Assembly (NCBI GenBank): GCA_039881145.1
Contig: JAYKKI010000004.1
Coordinates: 46,348,001-46,412,000, forward strand
DNA length: 64,000 nt
DNA from: Druceiella hillmani
Taxonomy: Eukaryota > Arthropoda > Insecta > Lepidoptera > Hepialidae
Direction of reading: 5' to 3'
Every line of letters starts with the position of its first letter. The stretch's first letter is position 1. The position numbers and the translations under genes were made by a program. Below, piece by piece: positions 39,201-49,985 of the stretch. The notes beneath the pieces were generated by a model that searched no databases, was not told where the DNA came from, and saw only the letters and a list, made by a program, of their open reading frames with translations.

Positions 39201-39956
39201 CTTAGCGCTCGTCTAGATGAAGCTGCATTCTCTACTCCACTACTGCACGTATAACCTCTAGCATTATACATTGAACCTAATTTAATGCTAGAGGACACTG
39301 AGAGTGTCATCTAGCGTTACATAAAGTTTAATGTAAAATGAAATATTAATATGACTTTTAAACTATCGGCACGTGTCATCTCTTAATCGTGTCGTGCCAT
39401 TCAATACATTTTAATTATATTTCATATTTTTATGACATTCTATTTTGGAAAATTTTGTTTTTAGTAATATTTTTTGTATAAGGAAAAAATAGGATAAATA
39501 TCAAAAAATCTGCTAAGTACAAGGAAAACTAACACACTTAGGCACAACACATAATTGTCCAAAATTTCCCAAAAATACTTCAGTTTCCATTACCTACTCA
39601 TAATTACAATAATTAATCTTTCTACGTAATGGTTATTTTTGAGATAGAGACGATAAGAAAATGTGAAACCGATTTCGTTATAAAAATGAGAAATTTCATG
39701 GTCCACTACATCGCTGTTTCCCAGTAAAAAAATGAAAAGTAACGATTTGCATTTTACGTAAAAAACACTTTTCAATGATATTGCACGTGCATGGGACGAA
39801 AAAAGTTTTGTTTTAAATACTATAAATCATAATAGTATTGAAACTTATAGCAGTATAAACTTATTCAAAATGACTGAACTGTACAGATAACTTCTAATTT
39901 TGAACCAGGAAACTACATATTTATACGAGTATGTGAGACTACATACCCTAAAGAAA
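36298..39956. other. AT-rich DNA, no gene recognised
   Basis: Minor patterns are ATTGTTTACGTTCA repeated at about 37416 and 37443, and a small perfect hairpin ACTAGAAAA-AAAC-TTTTCTAGT near 38032. No coding evidence. Confidence 0.5.
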
Positions 39957-39985
39957 TATATATATATATATATATATATATAATA

Positions 39986-40050
<65 letters not shown>
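39957..40050. repeat. (TA)n microsatellite
   Basis: Alternating TA with one short interruption (ATAGAA near 39983). Confidence 0.95.
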
Positions 40051-40051
<1 letters not shown>

Positions 40052-40069
40052 TATCTTATTTCGTTTAAA

Positions 40070-40190
40070 ACTTGGAAACTCACGACATAAAAACAAACAA
40101 ACGGACAGAGAGGCAAGCGAGCGGATGGCATTGCCGCAATAATAAGATACGAGTCCTTTGAGCTTTGGAACCCTAAAAATATAATATTTG
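40070..40190. repeat. Relic of a dispersed arthropod repeat (CGGACAG...GGAACCCTAAAAA type)
   Basis: AACGGACAGAGAGGCAAGCG is followed after about 50 bases by GCTTTGGAACCCTAAAAAT. This spacing and wording match, in eroded form, a repeat end I know to be common in insect genomes, where a GACGGACAGACGG run precedes GTACGGAACCCTAAAAA. The minus-strand frame crossing it (39845-40207) is not a gene. Confidence 0.55.
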
Positions 40191-40301
40191 AAATTTTTAC
40201 CCAACAACCTTAAACTTACTTTTTAAATAATTTCAAAACTTGTAAACGAGTGAGAGCTTCCAAATAACTTCCGAGAAGAAAATTCAATACACGCATTATC
40301 T

Positions 40302-40730
40302 GTGCCGTCTCTAATAAAACTACATTTGCTAATGTTCACATCAAATATAAGTAGAGAGGAAATTTCATTTTCACAGCTCCATAGTAAAACAGAGAACCCT
40401 TATAATTTTTTCATGTTCATCCGTTCGTCTGTCATCTATTTTAGACTTACATACATTAAATTATGCATTAAATGCTTTAAATTAGGAGCTCAACTAATAT
40501 ATAAAGCAAAGTATTTAAAAAAAAACTTAATTGTATCTCTTCATACATGTAAATTAAGCGAGGTATCGTTAGTAAAATCTTTAAAAAATAAATTGATTTT
40601 GCGTTCATATCCAACTTATGTTTTAACCGTGTATCTGAAAAATGAGAAGAAATTTCAGTATTTGATCAACAATTTCAATAAAAATTATTTCATGAGAAAT
40701 TTATGCATTTTGCGACATGCATTTGGCTGA
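40302..40730 (+). other. 142-codon open frame, probably not a gene; contains repeat relic
   Basis: This is one of the two longest plus-strand frames outside the transposons. Its first third overlaps a second repeat relic: AGAGAACCCTTATAATTTTT followed by CATCCGTTCGTCTGTC (about 40391-40432), resembling the other orientation of the CTGTC-bearing repeat. The protein is rich in K, N, I and L with no domain. I treat it as chance extension through a repeat. Confidence 0.4.
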
Positions 40731-43101
40731 TTTTATATAATAACAATTCTTTTATTAAATTGTTCAAAATTAATGAATAATTTGAAAAGTTGATATTTGA
40801 AAAAATAACGCCAAAATTTATTTTTAAAGAACAAAACTTTCATTCGTAATATGTAGTCTTCGCTAACAGGCTGATTACAACCGTTTTTACTTTTAACTTT
40901 ATCAATATCAAAAACATTTTATAAAGCGTTTTATCTTATTAAGATATTCCCTACCAACATCGATCTAAATTACTGACATCCTTTAGGAAATACCGACAAT
41001 TTTCCACTCCAACGGTTTTCATTAACTCTCAAAATATTTCCTCAATTTAATTTACTCCAACTTGAAATATCGCACTTCTATCCCTTTCTTTTTCTAACGT
41101 AATTTATTACACCTTTGGCAATTTCGTACTTGACAAGCTATTACACAAAAAATAATGAACATGTCATTCCCGTCGTGATGCCCCTGATTGATGTATTCAT
41201 TGATACATATTTAAAATTGAATAAAATTAAAACATAAGCTTAGTGCAGCTTTTCGTCAATCATCGAGCCAAAATGTAAAGCATGCAATGTTAAACTAACA
41301 ATAAGAAAGTATAATTGGAATCATTTGTATAGTCCAAATACAACAATGAAATTGTTACTGGGTAATTTTCTGCCGTTCCTTAATAAATCAAGATTAACTG
41401 TTTTACGTTCAAATTATAATATGTCCAAAATAGTAATAATTTACTCAATATTTTGTTTATTGTTTACCAAATAATCAGAGAGTAAATGTTTATCGTATTA
41501 TAATCCATTAAGTAAAAACTATTATTTTACTAATTGATTAAAATAGTGTAGAAACGTTTATGTCTATCGGTCTGTCTCTATATCTTATAGATTTTCTCAT
41601 AAACTTAGAAATGTAGTAAACTTATAATGCATATTAACCCGCGTGTATTTAAGTCACATGTATTTTTAACATATTAAAAAAATTAACTTAACACTCAAAA
41701 GTATGTGTTTTTTGTAGTTTTAGGAAGTAGCCTGAGAAAATTTTTTTTTATTATATGTAACACCAGGAATATAAATCGAAAGTGTGAGTTACCAAGGTCC
41801 CAAAACTACGTACTTTTTGAAATTGTTATGACTGGAATATATTTTGAGAACATAATAAAATAAGTGTTGCTCTATTTACGAAACGGTTAAATTCAAAATT
41901 ATGACGAACGACGTTATTAAAAAAATAACTAACGTTTACCGGTAAACTACAGTAACGATTCGAAATTTCACACTTTGATCAGATGTTCTCAATATTCTGA
42001 CGCTTGTATAATATAAATACTTACAACGAGAAAAAAAAATACAGATTATTCAATAAAAGTAATGTGTACTTTAAACGTTTATTTGTACCTGAATGTGTTC
42101 GATACTCCCTTAGATAGTGATATTTATTTTGTTTTTAATACATTTTTTTAATTTAATGAAGCAATTAAATATACATATTAGTAACAGCAGTATAGCCACT
42201 ATCTATTATACTCGAAGATGCCATCTTAGGTGCGCTCCAGAGGAAGAGACTTTTAATATCTAGAAATGTGTAACGTAAAACTATTTTTCCCACGTGAGAA
42301 GCGAGTATAATATTACAGTAGCTGACTTCACATTACTATAACTTTATCTTCCCACATTTTTATAATTAAAAAATTCAAATGTGAATTTCATTATCTGCAT
42401 CCTAAATTATAAGTGTCACGAGCTCCTTTAGTAAGTTTACTTCTCAATATTTATTATTTAATCACTTTTACAATATTTTGAACATATGGTTACTCAGTTT
42501 TTTTTTCATTTGAAAGGAAAAGATCAATGCAGAAATATTATACAATTACTACGATTCATACTGTCCGTACATTTAATTACATTATGAAAATATATACTGT
42601 ATATGCACCAATAAATGCAAGTAATGCTAATTTAGGCTATACGAAATTTACTACTTACACACTTAATTTATTAAAATAAAATGAACATTTAAATATTGTT
42701 CTGAACTTCTTTATAAGTTAGTTATTATATTACTTCAAGAAATGAGCACATAAATAAACTACGTAATATTATTTACAGAATTTCTTTCTAAAACGATTTA
42801 ATACTCGTCCTTAATTGTCTAGGTATTTACATTCATTGCCTGTGTATCTTCTACAAAGGTTTGTCTAATAAGTTTTTGTTTTCAATCCTTTAAATAAATG
42901 AATATTTAGTTTAGGATGACGTTGATATTATTAGTTCATTGATAAATATTTAGTTTAGGCTGACATGAATTTAAATTTACATAATGACGGTCAAAAAGTT
43001 AACATTTGTAAAGTTTTCAGTAGCGTGTATAATGGCATTTCCGTTTCCACTTTATCAGGAAAATCGACGTGCACGTAGTACGTTTCTATGGAGACTAGTA
43101 T
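40731..43101. other. AT-rich DNA, no gene recognised
   Basis: A faint CTATCGGTCTGTCTC trace of the same repeat is at 41562. AAATATTTAGTTTAGG is repeated near 42900 and 42946. No coding evidence. Confidence 0.5.
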
Positions 43102-43268
43102 TGTTGATAGGTAAATGACAATGTAATACTTTTTGTATGGCAACACCGGCTCGATCGTTTTCTGTCTGTTCAAGCTTCTAACGTCAGTGTGCAATGAAAA
43201 GGTCAAGTTAAATAAATAATATATTCTTAGACCGTAGATTAACTTTGTTTTCAATTCAAAATCCATCA
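43102..43268 (+). repeat. 5' LTR of the copia element
   Basis: It is 167 bases, TG...CA, and aligns with 49011-49159. It contains GTCAAGTTAAATAAATAATA in common with the other copy (one or two changes). In such elements it drives transcription and carries the polyadenylation signal. Confidence 0.88.
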
Positions 43269-43270
43269 AG

Positions 43271-43286
43271 TTACGGGCCCAGACAC
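43271..43286 (+). promoter_or_regulatory. Primer-binding site, initiator tRNA-Met type
   Basis: TTACGGGCCCAGACACG lies two bases after the LTR. Copia-type elements prime on an internal part of initiator tRNA-Met, complementary to TTATGGGCCCAG. This site shows that sequence with C for T at one place and an extra A further on. Confidence 0.7.
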
Positions 43287-43439
43287 GTAATCCTGCCGTG
43301 ATTAAGTAAAAGAAAGGAAAGATTACGTCAAGAAATACTGTTGGCGTTGGCACGACGTGTGCTGCGTTTTCAGGTGAAGCTAACGGGAATAATACTAGTC
43401 TTGTTGATCAAGGGCGGGACGAGTAGGAAGAACACGACG

Positions 43440-43496
43440 ATGGAAGATAACTTTAAAATACCTGGCTTGCAAATCAAGTTGGAAAGGGCATCAAAT
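43440..43496 (+). pseudogene. copia gag, 5' part (interrupted by insertion)
   Basis: It starts at ATG 43440 and reads MEDNFKIPGLQIKLERASN, the usual opening of copia gag in insects. The frame is cut at CATCAAAT by the inserted TIR element. It resumes at 45157 with CATCAAAC and an NWNLWRFKS-like reading after one extra base. Confidence 0.8.
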
Positions 43497-43640
43497 GGTA
43501 TAAATGCACTATACAACCAGGAACGTTTCGACATTTTTTTAAAATCATATGAAATTATTCACATTAAAAACTACATATTTGGAAACTAATAATTCTGCAG
43601 CTGATGATTATTTATTATAAAAAAAACAATTTGAAAAATG
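43497..43640. repeat. Left TIR of the inserted element
   Basis: It pairs with 45022-45156. It has a 7-base insertion (TATACAA) after ATGCAC relative to the right copy. Confidence 0.85.
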
Positions 43641-44210
43641 TTGTACCTGACGTTTTAGTTTGCAATGGAATAGATTTTAATCATTGTTTCCAGGTATTTT
43701 ACTTATTCTTTTATCACTAACCACTTATTACACCATTAAAAGGATAATTTGTTACGAATTATTAAGTACTTATGACAAAAATTCATTATCAAAATTGAAT
43801 ACTTTTGTTTTAATCTGTCAATTTAAAAACTACATTTTGCTTAAATTTTACCAACATATAAGAAACTGTAAAGTCTATTTGTGTTATGGCATATATCCGT
43901 TTTGAATATTTTGTGGCATTCGTTTCACTTTGTAATTTTTATTTATAAAACTTTAAATTTTAAATATATTTTAAAATCACATACTATTTTTTTAATTTTA
44001 TTATTAATTTTATTACTAATAAAAAGTTTATTTTTGACAATATTTATGGTTGATTATTTAAATTAAGCCCGGGCTGGGCTGGGATTTTGCTTATTCTTTC
44101 GAAATATTTATAACAATAATTTTTTTTTTAAATATACATTTTTTATGGAAGTCATTTTAAAAAAAAATTTCATACATCAGCCACGGCCGGAAATTATTTT
44201 AGTTACGGTT

Positions 44211-44708
44211 GGGTTGAGTTGGGTTGGGTTAGGTTAGGTTAGTTTGTGTTAGGTTAGGTTAGGTTAGGTTAGTTTAGTTTAGATTGGGTTAGATTAGGTT
44301 AGGCTAGGTTAGGATGGATTAGTTTGGGTTGGGTCGGGTTAGGTTGGGTTAAGTTAGGCTAGTTTGGGTTCGGTTGGGTTGGGTTAGGTTAGATTAGGTT
44401 AGGTTGGATTAGTTTGTCGGGTTAGGTCGGGTTAGTGTGTTAGGTCGGGTTGGGTTAGATTATGTTAGGTTGGGCTAGTTTGGGTTGGGTTAAGTTAGGT
44501 TAGGTTAGTTTGGGTTAGGTTGGGTTAGTTTAGGTTGGGTTGAGTTAGTTTGGGTTAGCTTGGGTTGGGTTAGGTTGTGTTAGGTTGGGTTGGGTTGGGT
44601 TAGGTTAGGTTGGATTAGTTTGGATTTGGTTGGGCTGGGTTAGGTCAGGTTAGGTTAGATTGGGTTAGTATGGGTTAGGTCGGGTAGGATTAGGTTAGGT
44701 TAGATTGG
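44211..44708 (+). repeat. Degenerate GGTTA/GGTTG pentamer array (TTAGG-like)
   Basis: About 100 pentamers, mainly GGTTA and GGTTG with GTTTA, GATTA and GGCTA variants, all in one orientation. The plus strand is almost only G and T with an A in many units. TTAGG is the ancestral insect telomere repeat; this array is internal, mixed and embedded in a transposon. It could be an interstitial telomere-like sequence or a pentamer satellite that drifted. GGGTTGGGTTGGG runs near 44580 have G-quadruplex potential. Confidence 0.9.
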
Positions 44709-45021
44709 TATTATTATACGTAGTACATTATAAATTTACATGTTAAAAATGAATTACCATAATTATATTTTTATAGTAATGGCAAATACAAAAGTTAATG
44801 CATAAATTAAAGATTTACAGATAGTAAAACCTATTAAGTTGGTATAATTGATAATTTTTCTTATTTGACGTTTGAACGTCATTTTAAAAGTTTATTTTAA
44901 GTGATATAATTTCTAATTCCTTTGTGTGTGTGTCAAATGTGTAATATCTGACGATAAATTCATTGTGAATATAGTAAGAAATAACGATGTAATGTACAAA
45001 TTTCGACATATTTCTGGTGAG

Positions 45022-45156
45022 TATTTTTTTTTAAATGGTTTTTTATAATAAATAATCATCAGCTGCAGAATTTCTTTCTAGATATGTAGTTTTTAATGTG
45101 TACACTTTCATATGATTTCAAAAAAATTGTCGAAATGTTCCTGGTGCATATGTTCC
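45022..45156. repeat. Right TIR of the inserted element
   Basis: This is the inverted copy of 43497-43640. It is immediately followed by CATCAAAC and the continuation of copia gag. Confidence 0.85.
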
Positions 45157-45725
45157 CATCAAACTGGAATCTATGGAGAGTTTAAATCTGTTATTTTACT
45201 AGGAAGTCAAGATTTACTGGAAGTTGTAGAAGTGAAGAGAATCAAACCAGAGGCCAGGGCTGATAAGGCTGTATGGGACAAGGAAGACGCAAAAGCCCAA
45301 ACATGGCATGTAACAAGAATGCCAAAAAAGGCGATGATGCATATTATAACTTGCAGTACGTCCGCGGAGAAGTGAAGGTAACTGACTAGTGTTTATGAAC
45401 AAAAATCTGAAACAGGCAGCCACATCGTGCAACAGCGTTTCTTCCAATACAAATACGAGGAGGGTACAGCGATATCTGTTTTTTCGTCTAAAATAGAAGA
45501 ATTTAAAAATCAACTAAACGATGGGAGACGAGATTTCTGAAAAATTCGTCAATACAAAGGTGTTTATATCACTTCCATATCGCACCAAGCATTTTGTGCC
45601 TGCATGAGAGTGAGCGCCAGAAAATAAACAAACATACGACAATCTCGTTCCTAGACTATGGATAGAATGAGAGCGATTGAAAGAAAACGGGGAAATAGCT
45701 CAGCAATCGTAGGCTTTTGTTGCAA
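45157..45725 (+). pseudogene. copia gag, remaining part
   Basis: It continues the gag polyprotein: SQDLLEVVEVKRIKPEARAD, DKEDAKAQTWHVTRMPKKAM, HIITCSTSAEK, then after a frame change YEQKSETGSHIVQQRFFQY and EISEKFVNTKVFISLPYRT. This is the typical copia gag core that forms the particle shell. There are several frame changes (after 45175, 45375 and near 45525), and the end runs into the GT-rich palindromic patch. Confidence 0.82.
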
Positions 45726-45726
45726 A

Positions 45727-45826
45727 CAGAGTGTATGTGTGTACATACACTCCTCTGTGTAAATGTGTACATACTAAGTGTGTATGTGTATACATACTAA
45801 GTGTGTACAAATGTACACACTTAGTG
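45727..45826. repeat. TGTA/TACA-rich patch with nested palindromes
   Basis: TGTGTACATACA-type words and ACTAAGTGTGTA are repeated several times. The last part is a perfect inverted repeat: CTAAGTGTGTACA (45797-45809), spacer AA, TGTACACACTTAG (45812-45824). It lies between gag and the zinc knuckle of the copia element and seems to be a local expansion there. Confidence 0.85.
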
Positions 45827-45839
45827 ACAATAAATCTGA

Positions 45840-46080
45840 TAAGAAATAATTTTATTGTAACAAAATAGGACATTTTAAAAGCGAGTGTCGAATTAGGAAA
45901 TATAAAGAAAGAGACAGTAAAGCGTTCGTAATCGTGAGTTCAAGTGGACATTTCCAAGAGTCACAGTGGTTAGTGGACACCAGTGCAAGTCGTCATATAT
46001 GCCGTGATGGAGATTTATTCACAACATATTTTTCGATGTCGATTAAATCATTGACAGTAACGGCAGTATAATTAGTGCGC
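45840..46080 (+). pseudogene. copia nucleocapsid zinc knuckle and protease
   Basis: The knuckle reads FYCNKIGHFKSECR; the first Cys of the CX2CX4HX4C motif is replaced by a TAA stop at 45864 or close to it. After about 15 codons the protease reads SQWLVDTSASRHIC, where the active-site motif D-[ST]-G-A has become DTSA. Both changes would abolish function. The retroviral-type aspartic protease normally matures the polyprotein in the particle. Confidence 0.8.
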
Positions 46081-46349
46081 ATGGTTGTGGACAGGAGGCG
46101 TATAGGTTTTTAATGGTTGCGAATCGGTAGACACGACCATCGACAACATATTATATGTGATGGTTTTTGAAAACAAATTTATTTTTTGTGAACTGTGCTA
46201 CAAACAGGGGTTACGTTATGATAGCAAATAACAATAAGTGTAATTTTTTAAAAGCAAATAGAGTGTGTACGCTAGCCAATAGTAACGGACATATGTACTA
46301 TATGAACTTACGTTATAAGTGGTAAATACAAACGTGACGCAAGTGAAAT

Positions 46350-47160
46350 CCGGGTTAAAAGAGTGCATGAAAAACTGGCCCACCAAATTCTGCAGTATGT
46401 AAAAACTGTATTTAAAAATAATAGCATTTTAGTGAAAGACGATTCAGATGTAAAGTGCGGAGTGTGCTTGGAGGGTAAAATACATTGTATTTTATCGATA
46501 CTAGGTCATGTAAACTTATATACGCTGACACATGCGGCCCTGTAGAGGTACCGTCTGTGGGAGGTTCTAAATATTTCGTTATCCTGCAAAATTAACTTTG
46601 ACAACAGGTCAGTGAACTTTGAAAATAGGAAGGATGAGGTGAATAAATGTATTGAAAACTTCATTAATAAAGCTGAATATATTATCAACAATAAAATGTT
46701 CCACTTCTAAGAGTGATAATGGATTAGAGTTTATTAATAAGGAGTGCAAAATCTGTCTGCAAGGCGTAGTATTTTGCACCAAACCAGTGTGACATACACA
46801 CCAGAGCAAAGTGGCAAGGCAGAGCGAGAAAATAAAACTTTGATCAAGGCAGCGCGAACAGTGTTGTGTGCAACAGGTCTATCAAAGGAATTATATGTAA
46901 AAGCCGTTAATACCGCAACATATGTGTTAAATAGACCTGATAAGCTATAATAATGAAGTTGGACTAGCACCATAAGATACATGAACAAACACTTTGACAT
47001 AAATACATTTTTTTAAGGTTTTTGGCATCCCTGTATTTGTCCATATCCCAAAGGAAAAGAGAAGAAAATGGGAAAGGTCAGAAATTAATCATAATTGACT
47101 ATAGAGAATAAGTTAAAGGTCACAGAGTATATTTCCCAGAGAAGAACAGCGTTTAAATAA
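46350..47160 (+). pseudogene. copia integrase
   Basis: The HHCC zinc domain is visible (VHEKLAHQILQYVK, then KCGVCLEGKIH). The catalytic core is spread over frames: YADTCGP with the first Asp (about 46526), SDNGLEFINKECK with the second Asp (46715), and YTPEQSGKAERENK with the Glu (about 46822). All three acidic residues persist, although frames change at least three times. AVNTATYVLNRP and HIPKEKRRKW (about 47040-47070) follow, the C-terminal part of the core region. Confidence 0.85.
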
Positions 47161-47499
47161 GAAGAAATGTTGTTTTTATAGAGAAATGCGAGAAAAAGGA
47201 TGCGCAGTTAGTTAAGCTTGATTATGACGTAAATATACAGGAGAGTACATATGAGGAACAAATATCAAGGACAGAGAATAAAAAGCAATCTGTAGAAGAT
47301 GAAAAACAGCCCAGTGAAGGTGAAGATCAGTCCAGAGAGCAAGAGGTAAATCCCAATGTATCTACTAACAATGAAAAAGATTTATACGTGCCTTGTACCA
47401 GTAATGAAAATCAAGACCATGTTGAAGAAGCACGCGGGTCAGGAAACAGATCTGGTTCTGGACCTGCCATCAGATCTATATGACGAAACGTGAATCTAA

Positions 47500-48190
47500 A
47501 ACTTACCGAGAAGCAACGTAGATGAAAGACTAAAAACCCTAAAAAAAAATACCTGGGAATTTTGTGAAAAACCTTTAAATAAAAAAGTTGTAAGTAGTAA
47601 GTGGGTGCTTAAAATAAAAAATGCTAAAGACAATATTCAATACAAAGTTAGATTAGTAGCTGGGGCTGTGAACGCGATAATATTAAGGATCTATGTGTAA
47701 TTTATGCACCAGTGGTTAAGTTGGCCATTCTTATGAGGTTTGTGTCAGTAGATAAAAAATTAAATTTACCTATTTATCAGATAGAGATAGAGGTAACCGG
47801 GACCTTTTTATATGGGAATAGTGCTGAAGTATGGATACAAAAACTATTGAATTAAATAAATCTTTACATGATTTGAAAAAGTCTCCCAAATACTAGAACG
47901 ATAAATTTAACTCTAAAATAATGAAACAAAGTTTTATCAGGTTTCAAAGTGACTATTGTTTGCATACTGAGTATAACGGTGATGCTAAGATATTTGTATT
48001 ACTATATGTTGACGACTTGTTAACTTTTGGAAATGATAAAACCATGATAAATGACTTTAATTCAGTGTTCTGCAGCAAATTTAAAATCAAAGACATGGAT
48101 TTAGTATGGAACTTCTTATGCTTAAGAAGTTGCATGTGAAACAAGGTTTAGAAAATAACATTATTGAGTCGAATCAAAAGGAACTCCTTG
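47500..48190 (+). pseudogene. copia reverse transcriptase
   Basis: The sequence before the first catalytic Asp is eroded: SKWVLKIK-like at about 47595, then KLNLPIYQIEIEVTGTFLYG (47758-47817), in which the usual QMDV catalytic Asp is replaced by Glu (QIEI). The YVDD box is intact at 48005-48016 within FVLLYVDDLLTFGNDKTMI, followed by FKIKDMDLVWNFL. Several stops separate the pieces. The YVDD box with its LLYVDDLL context is the clearest copia signature in the window. Confidence 0.87.
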
Positions 48191-48419
48191 AAAATATTTT
48201 ACAAAAGTTTCAATTGTAGAATTGAAAAGTAATGTGTGTATGGATGTGAACTTTAATGTTAAAATATTAGAAGGAAATGGTGATATTGTAATTGACAAAG
48301 ATATTGAAAAGAAATATAAGAGAATTATAGATTGTTTGTCTTATTCAATTAGGAACAAGAGCAGATATTCGTACCGCTATATCAATTTTAAGCAGATATC
48401 AAAATAAAGCAAATAATAT

Positions 48420-48963
48420 TATGTTAACTGCTTTAAAAAAAGTATTGAGATATGTAAAACAAGCGATTACAAATTAGTGTATAAACGTAATAGTGACATG
48501 TCAACTGGATATCGTGATGTAAATTAAGAAGGAGATTTAATAGGTAGAAAATCCACAACTGGTTATTGTTTTATATATGCAAATTGTTTGATTTCTTGGT
48601 GTTCAAAGAAACAAGCCAGTGTTAGTCTATCTTCTACAGAGTCAGAATATGTTGCAATCAGTAGGGCGTCAAGTGAAGCCTGCTGGCTTGTCAATGTATT
48701 ACAAGATTTTAGTATCGTAAATGTTTACCCTGTCACAATATTCAATAACAATAAAAGTGCCACAATGGTTGCTAATACTGATTGTGTTAAAAGTTTGAAA
48801 CATATTGATATTAGATATCATTTTATTAAAGAGCTAATGAAGGACAGTAAAAAAATGCAAAATATTTTAAAATAGAAGATCAGACTGCAGATATGTTTAC
48901 AAAGACACTGAATAAAAATGTATTATTGAGATTCATAAATAAGTGTGGTCTGTATGGAAAGTA
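48420..48963 (+). pseudogene. copia RNase H and C-terminus
   Basis: STTGYCFIYANCLISWCSKK, then SLSSTESEYVAISRASSEAC, then KHIDIRYHFIKEL. This is the standard copia RNase H arrangement, with the SSTESEY Glu kept. One frame change after ILK leads to DQTADMFTKTLNK and a terminal KCGLYGK stop at about 48963, the usual end of copia pol. Confidence 0.88.
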
Positions 48964-48998
48964 AGCTTAGTATTGTCTTTTTTCTATACACTATTATA

Positions 48999-49010
48999 TT
49001 GAGGAGGGGG
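48999..49010 (+). promoter_or_regulatory. Polypurine tract of the copia element
   Basis: TTGAGGAGGGGG directly abuts the 3' LTR. Such a tract primes plus-strand DNA synthesis in LTR elements. Confidence 0.85.
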
Positions 49011-49159
49011 TGTTGATAGGTAAATGACAATATAATATTTTTTGTATGGCAACACTAGTTCGTTCGCCTCTAACATCAGTTTGCATGTAAAGGTTAAGTT
49101 AAATAAGTAATATCTTCTTTTACGGCAGAATACCTTTCTTTTCCAATCAAACTCCATCA
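49011..49159 (+). repeat. 3' LTR of the copia element
   Basis: It is 149 bases and begins TGTTGATAGGTAAATGACAA like the 5' LTR. It lacks about 18 bases present in the 5' copy around the CTGTCTGTTCAAG segment. The visible divergence implies an old insertion. Confidence 0.88.
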
Positions 49160-49985
49160 GCTGTTTAAAAAAAACGTACATACGTCAAAAAATTCTACAT
49201 TACTCCGTCCTCCGTATTCATAATGCATGATCTTCTTTCTTTGTTCGAGCGGGGAAGTAATATATTCACGATTGAGCTCGGATTTGTTTTATGCTATTTT
49301 TACAGCCCATTTTATTTTTTTTTTTAGAAAAATTTGGTTGGATGTTAATGTAACTTGATTATAAATTATGCGTTATACATATATTAATGCAAAACGTGTA
49401 ATACAATAGTTTCTCTTTTACTCTGCATTATAATAATTAAACACTACAAGAAAACGAGCTGATTTGGTCAGATTTATAAATTTAATGAAAATAAACCATT
49501 TCCCTGATATATTTTAATATACTTCTTGACAAAATCTTCTAACATATTGTATAAACATATAAATTTCATACAAATTTGATAGTATTTAATGTATCAATAA
49601 TACGAGTACATTAAAGGCAATCAAATGATTATGGTTTTTTTTTTTAATTTCATCCGTCTCTTTATTAGACTGATTTTCTCAATGTTTATAACTGTTTTCA
49701 AACATGGTTTTACTTTTTTCGAAGCTTGGATAAGTAAATGCAAGAGAGGAGCATTTTTGTAGAAACAGAATTATCTGCAGAATTTGAAAATTGTTTTTCT
49801 TGTTTTGATATTAATACATCCCATGATGTCTAATGTTTCTTTATACGCATGTGTTTTATCTGTATTTAATTTTGAGTTAATAAAAAAATTCGAAATCTTT
49901 ATATTATTTATCTAATAAATTATGGTAATTTTTATGCATTAAAATTGTAGGAAATTGGGAATATAGTCAAAAATATAGGACACAA
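49160..49985. other. AT-rich DNA, no gene recognised
   Basis: Contains GAGCGGGGAAGTAATATATT near 49249 but no recognisable element end. It may include the 3' flank of the transposase-like pseudogene that follows. Confidence 0.45.

Larger units (their letters stand above)
43497..45156. mobile_element. Inserted non-coding element with ~140-bp TIRs carrying a telomere-like array
   Basis: The ends are inverted copies: 43497-43640 and 45022-45156 share CAGGAACRTTTCGACA, AAATCATATGAAA, CACATTAAAAACTACATAT and TTCTGCAGCTGATGATTATT, with indels and scattered changes. The copia gag coding sequence is interrupted exactly here. CATCAAAT (43489-43496) and CATCAAAC (45157-45164) look like an 8-bp target duplication with one change. 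Inside are AT-rich DNA, three short chance frames and about 500 bases of GGTTA/GGTTG repeats. No transposase is visible, so it is non-autonomous. Long TIRs with an 8-9 bp duplication fit hAT- or Mutator-like groups; the superfamily is undecided. Confidence 0.8.
43102..49159 (+). mobile_element. Degenerate Ty1/copia LTR retrotransposon
   Basis: Two similar direct repeats beginning TGTTGATAGGTAAATGACAA and ending CCATCA bound the element. Inside are, in copia order, a primer-binding site, gag with a zinc knuckle, protease, integrase, reverse transcriptase and RNase H, then a polypurine tract. All parts have stops or frame changes, so it is dead. It is enlarged by a 1.66-kb insertion in gag (43497-45156). 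The 5-bp target duplication expected is not visible: AGTAT precedes the left LTR and GCTGT follows the right one. The element may therefore be recombined, or the duplication mutated. Confidence 0.9.

Noticed and set aside
39845..40207. 120-codon minus-strand frame with a long YIYIYI run
   Set aside because: It is a translation of the (TA)n microsatellite joined to a dispersed-repeat relic.
40302..40730. 142-codon plus-strand frame as a host gene
   Set aside because: Part overlaps a repeat relic and the remainder has a random A/T-type composition. No domain was recognised.
42991..43353. 120-codon minus-strand frame across the 5' LTR
   Set aside because: It runs antisense through the LTR and primer site and has no domain; gag is on the plus strand.
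44211..44708. A true chromosome end
   Set aside because: Unique sequence and transposon parts flank the array on both sides, units are highly mixed, and it sits within a TIR element.
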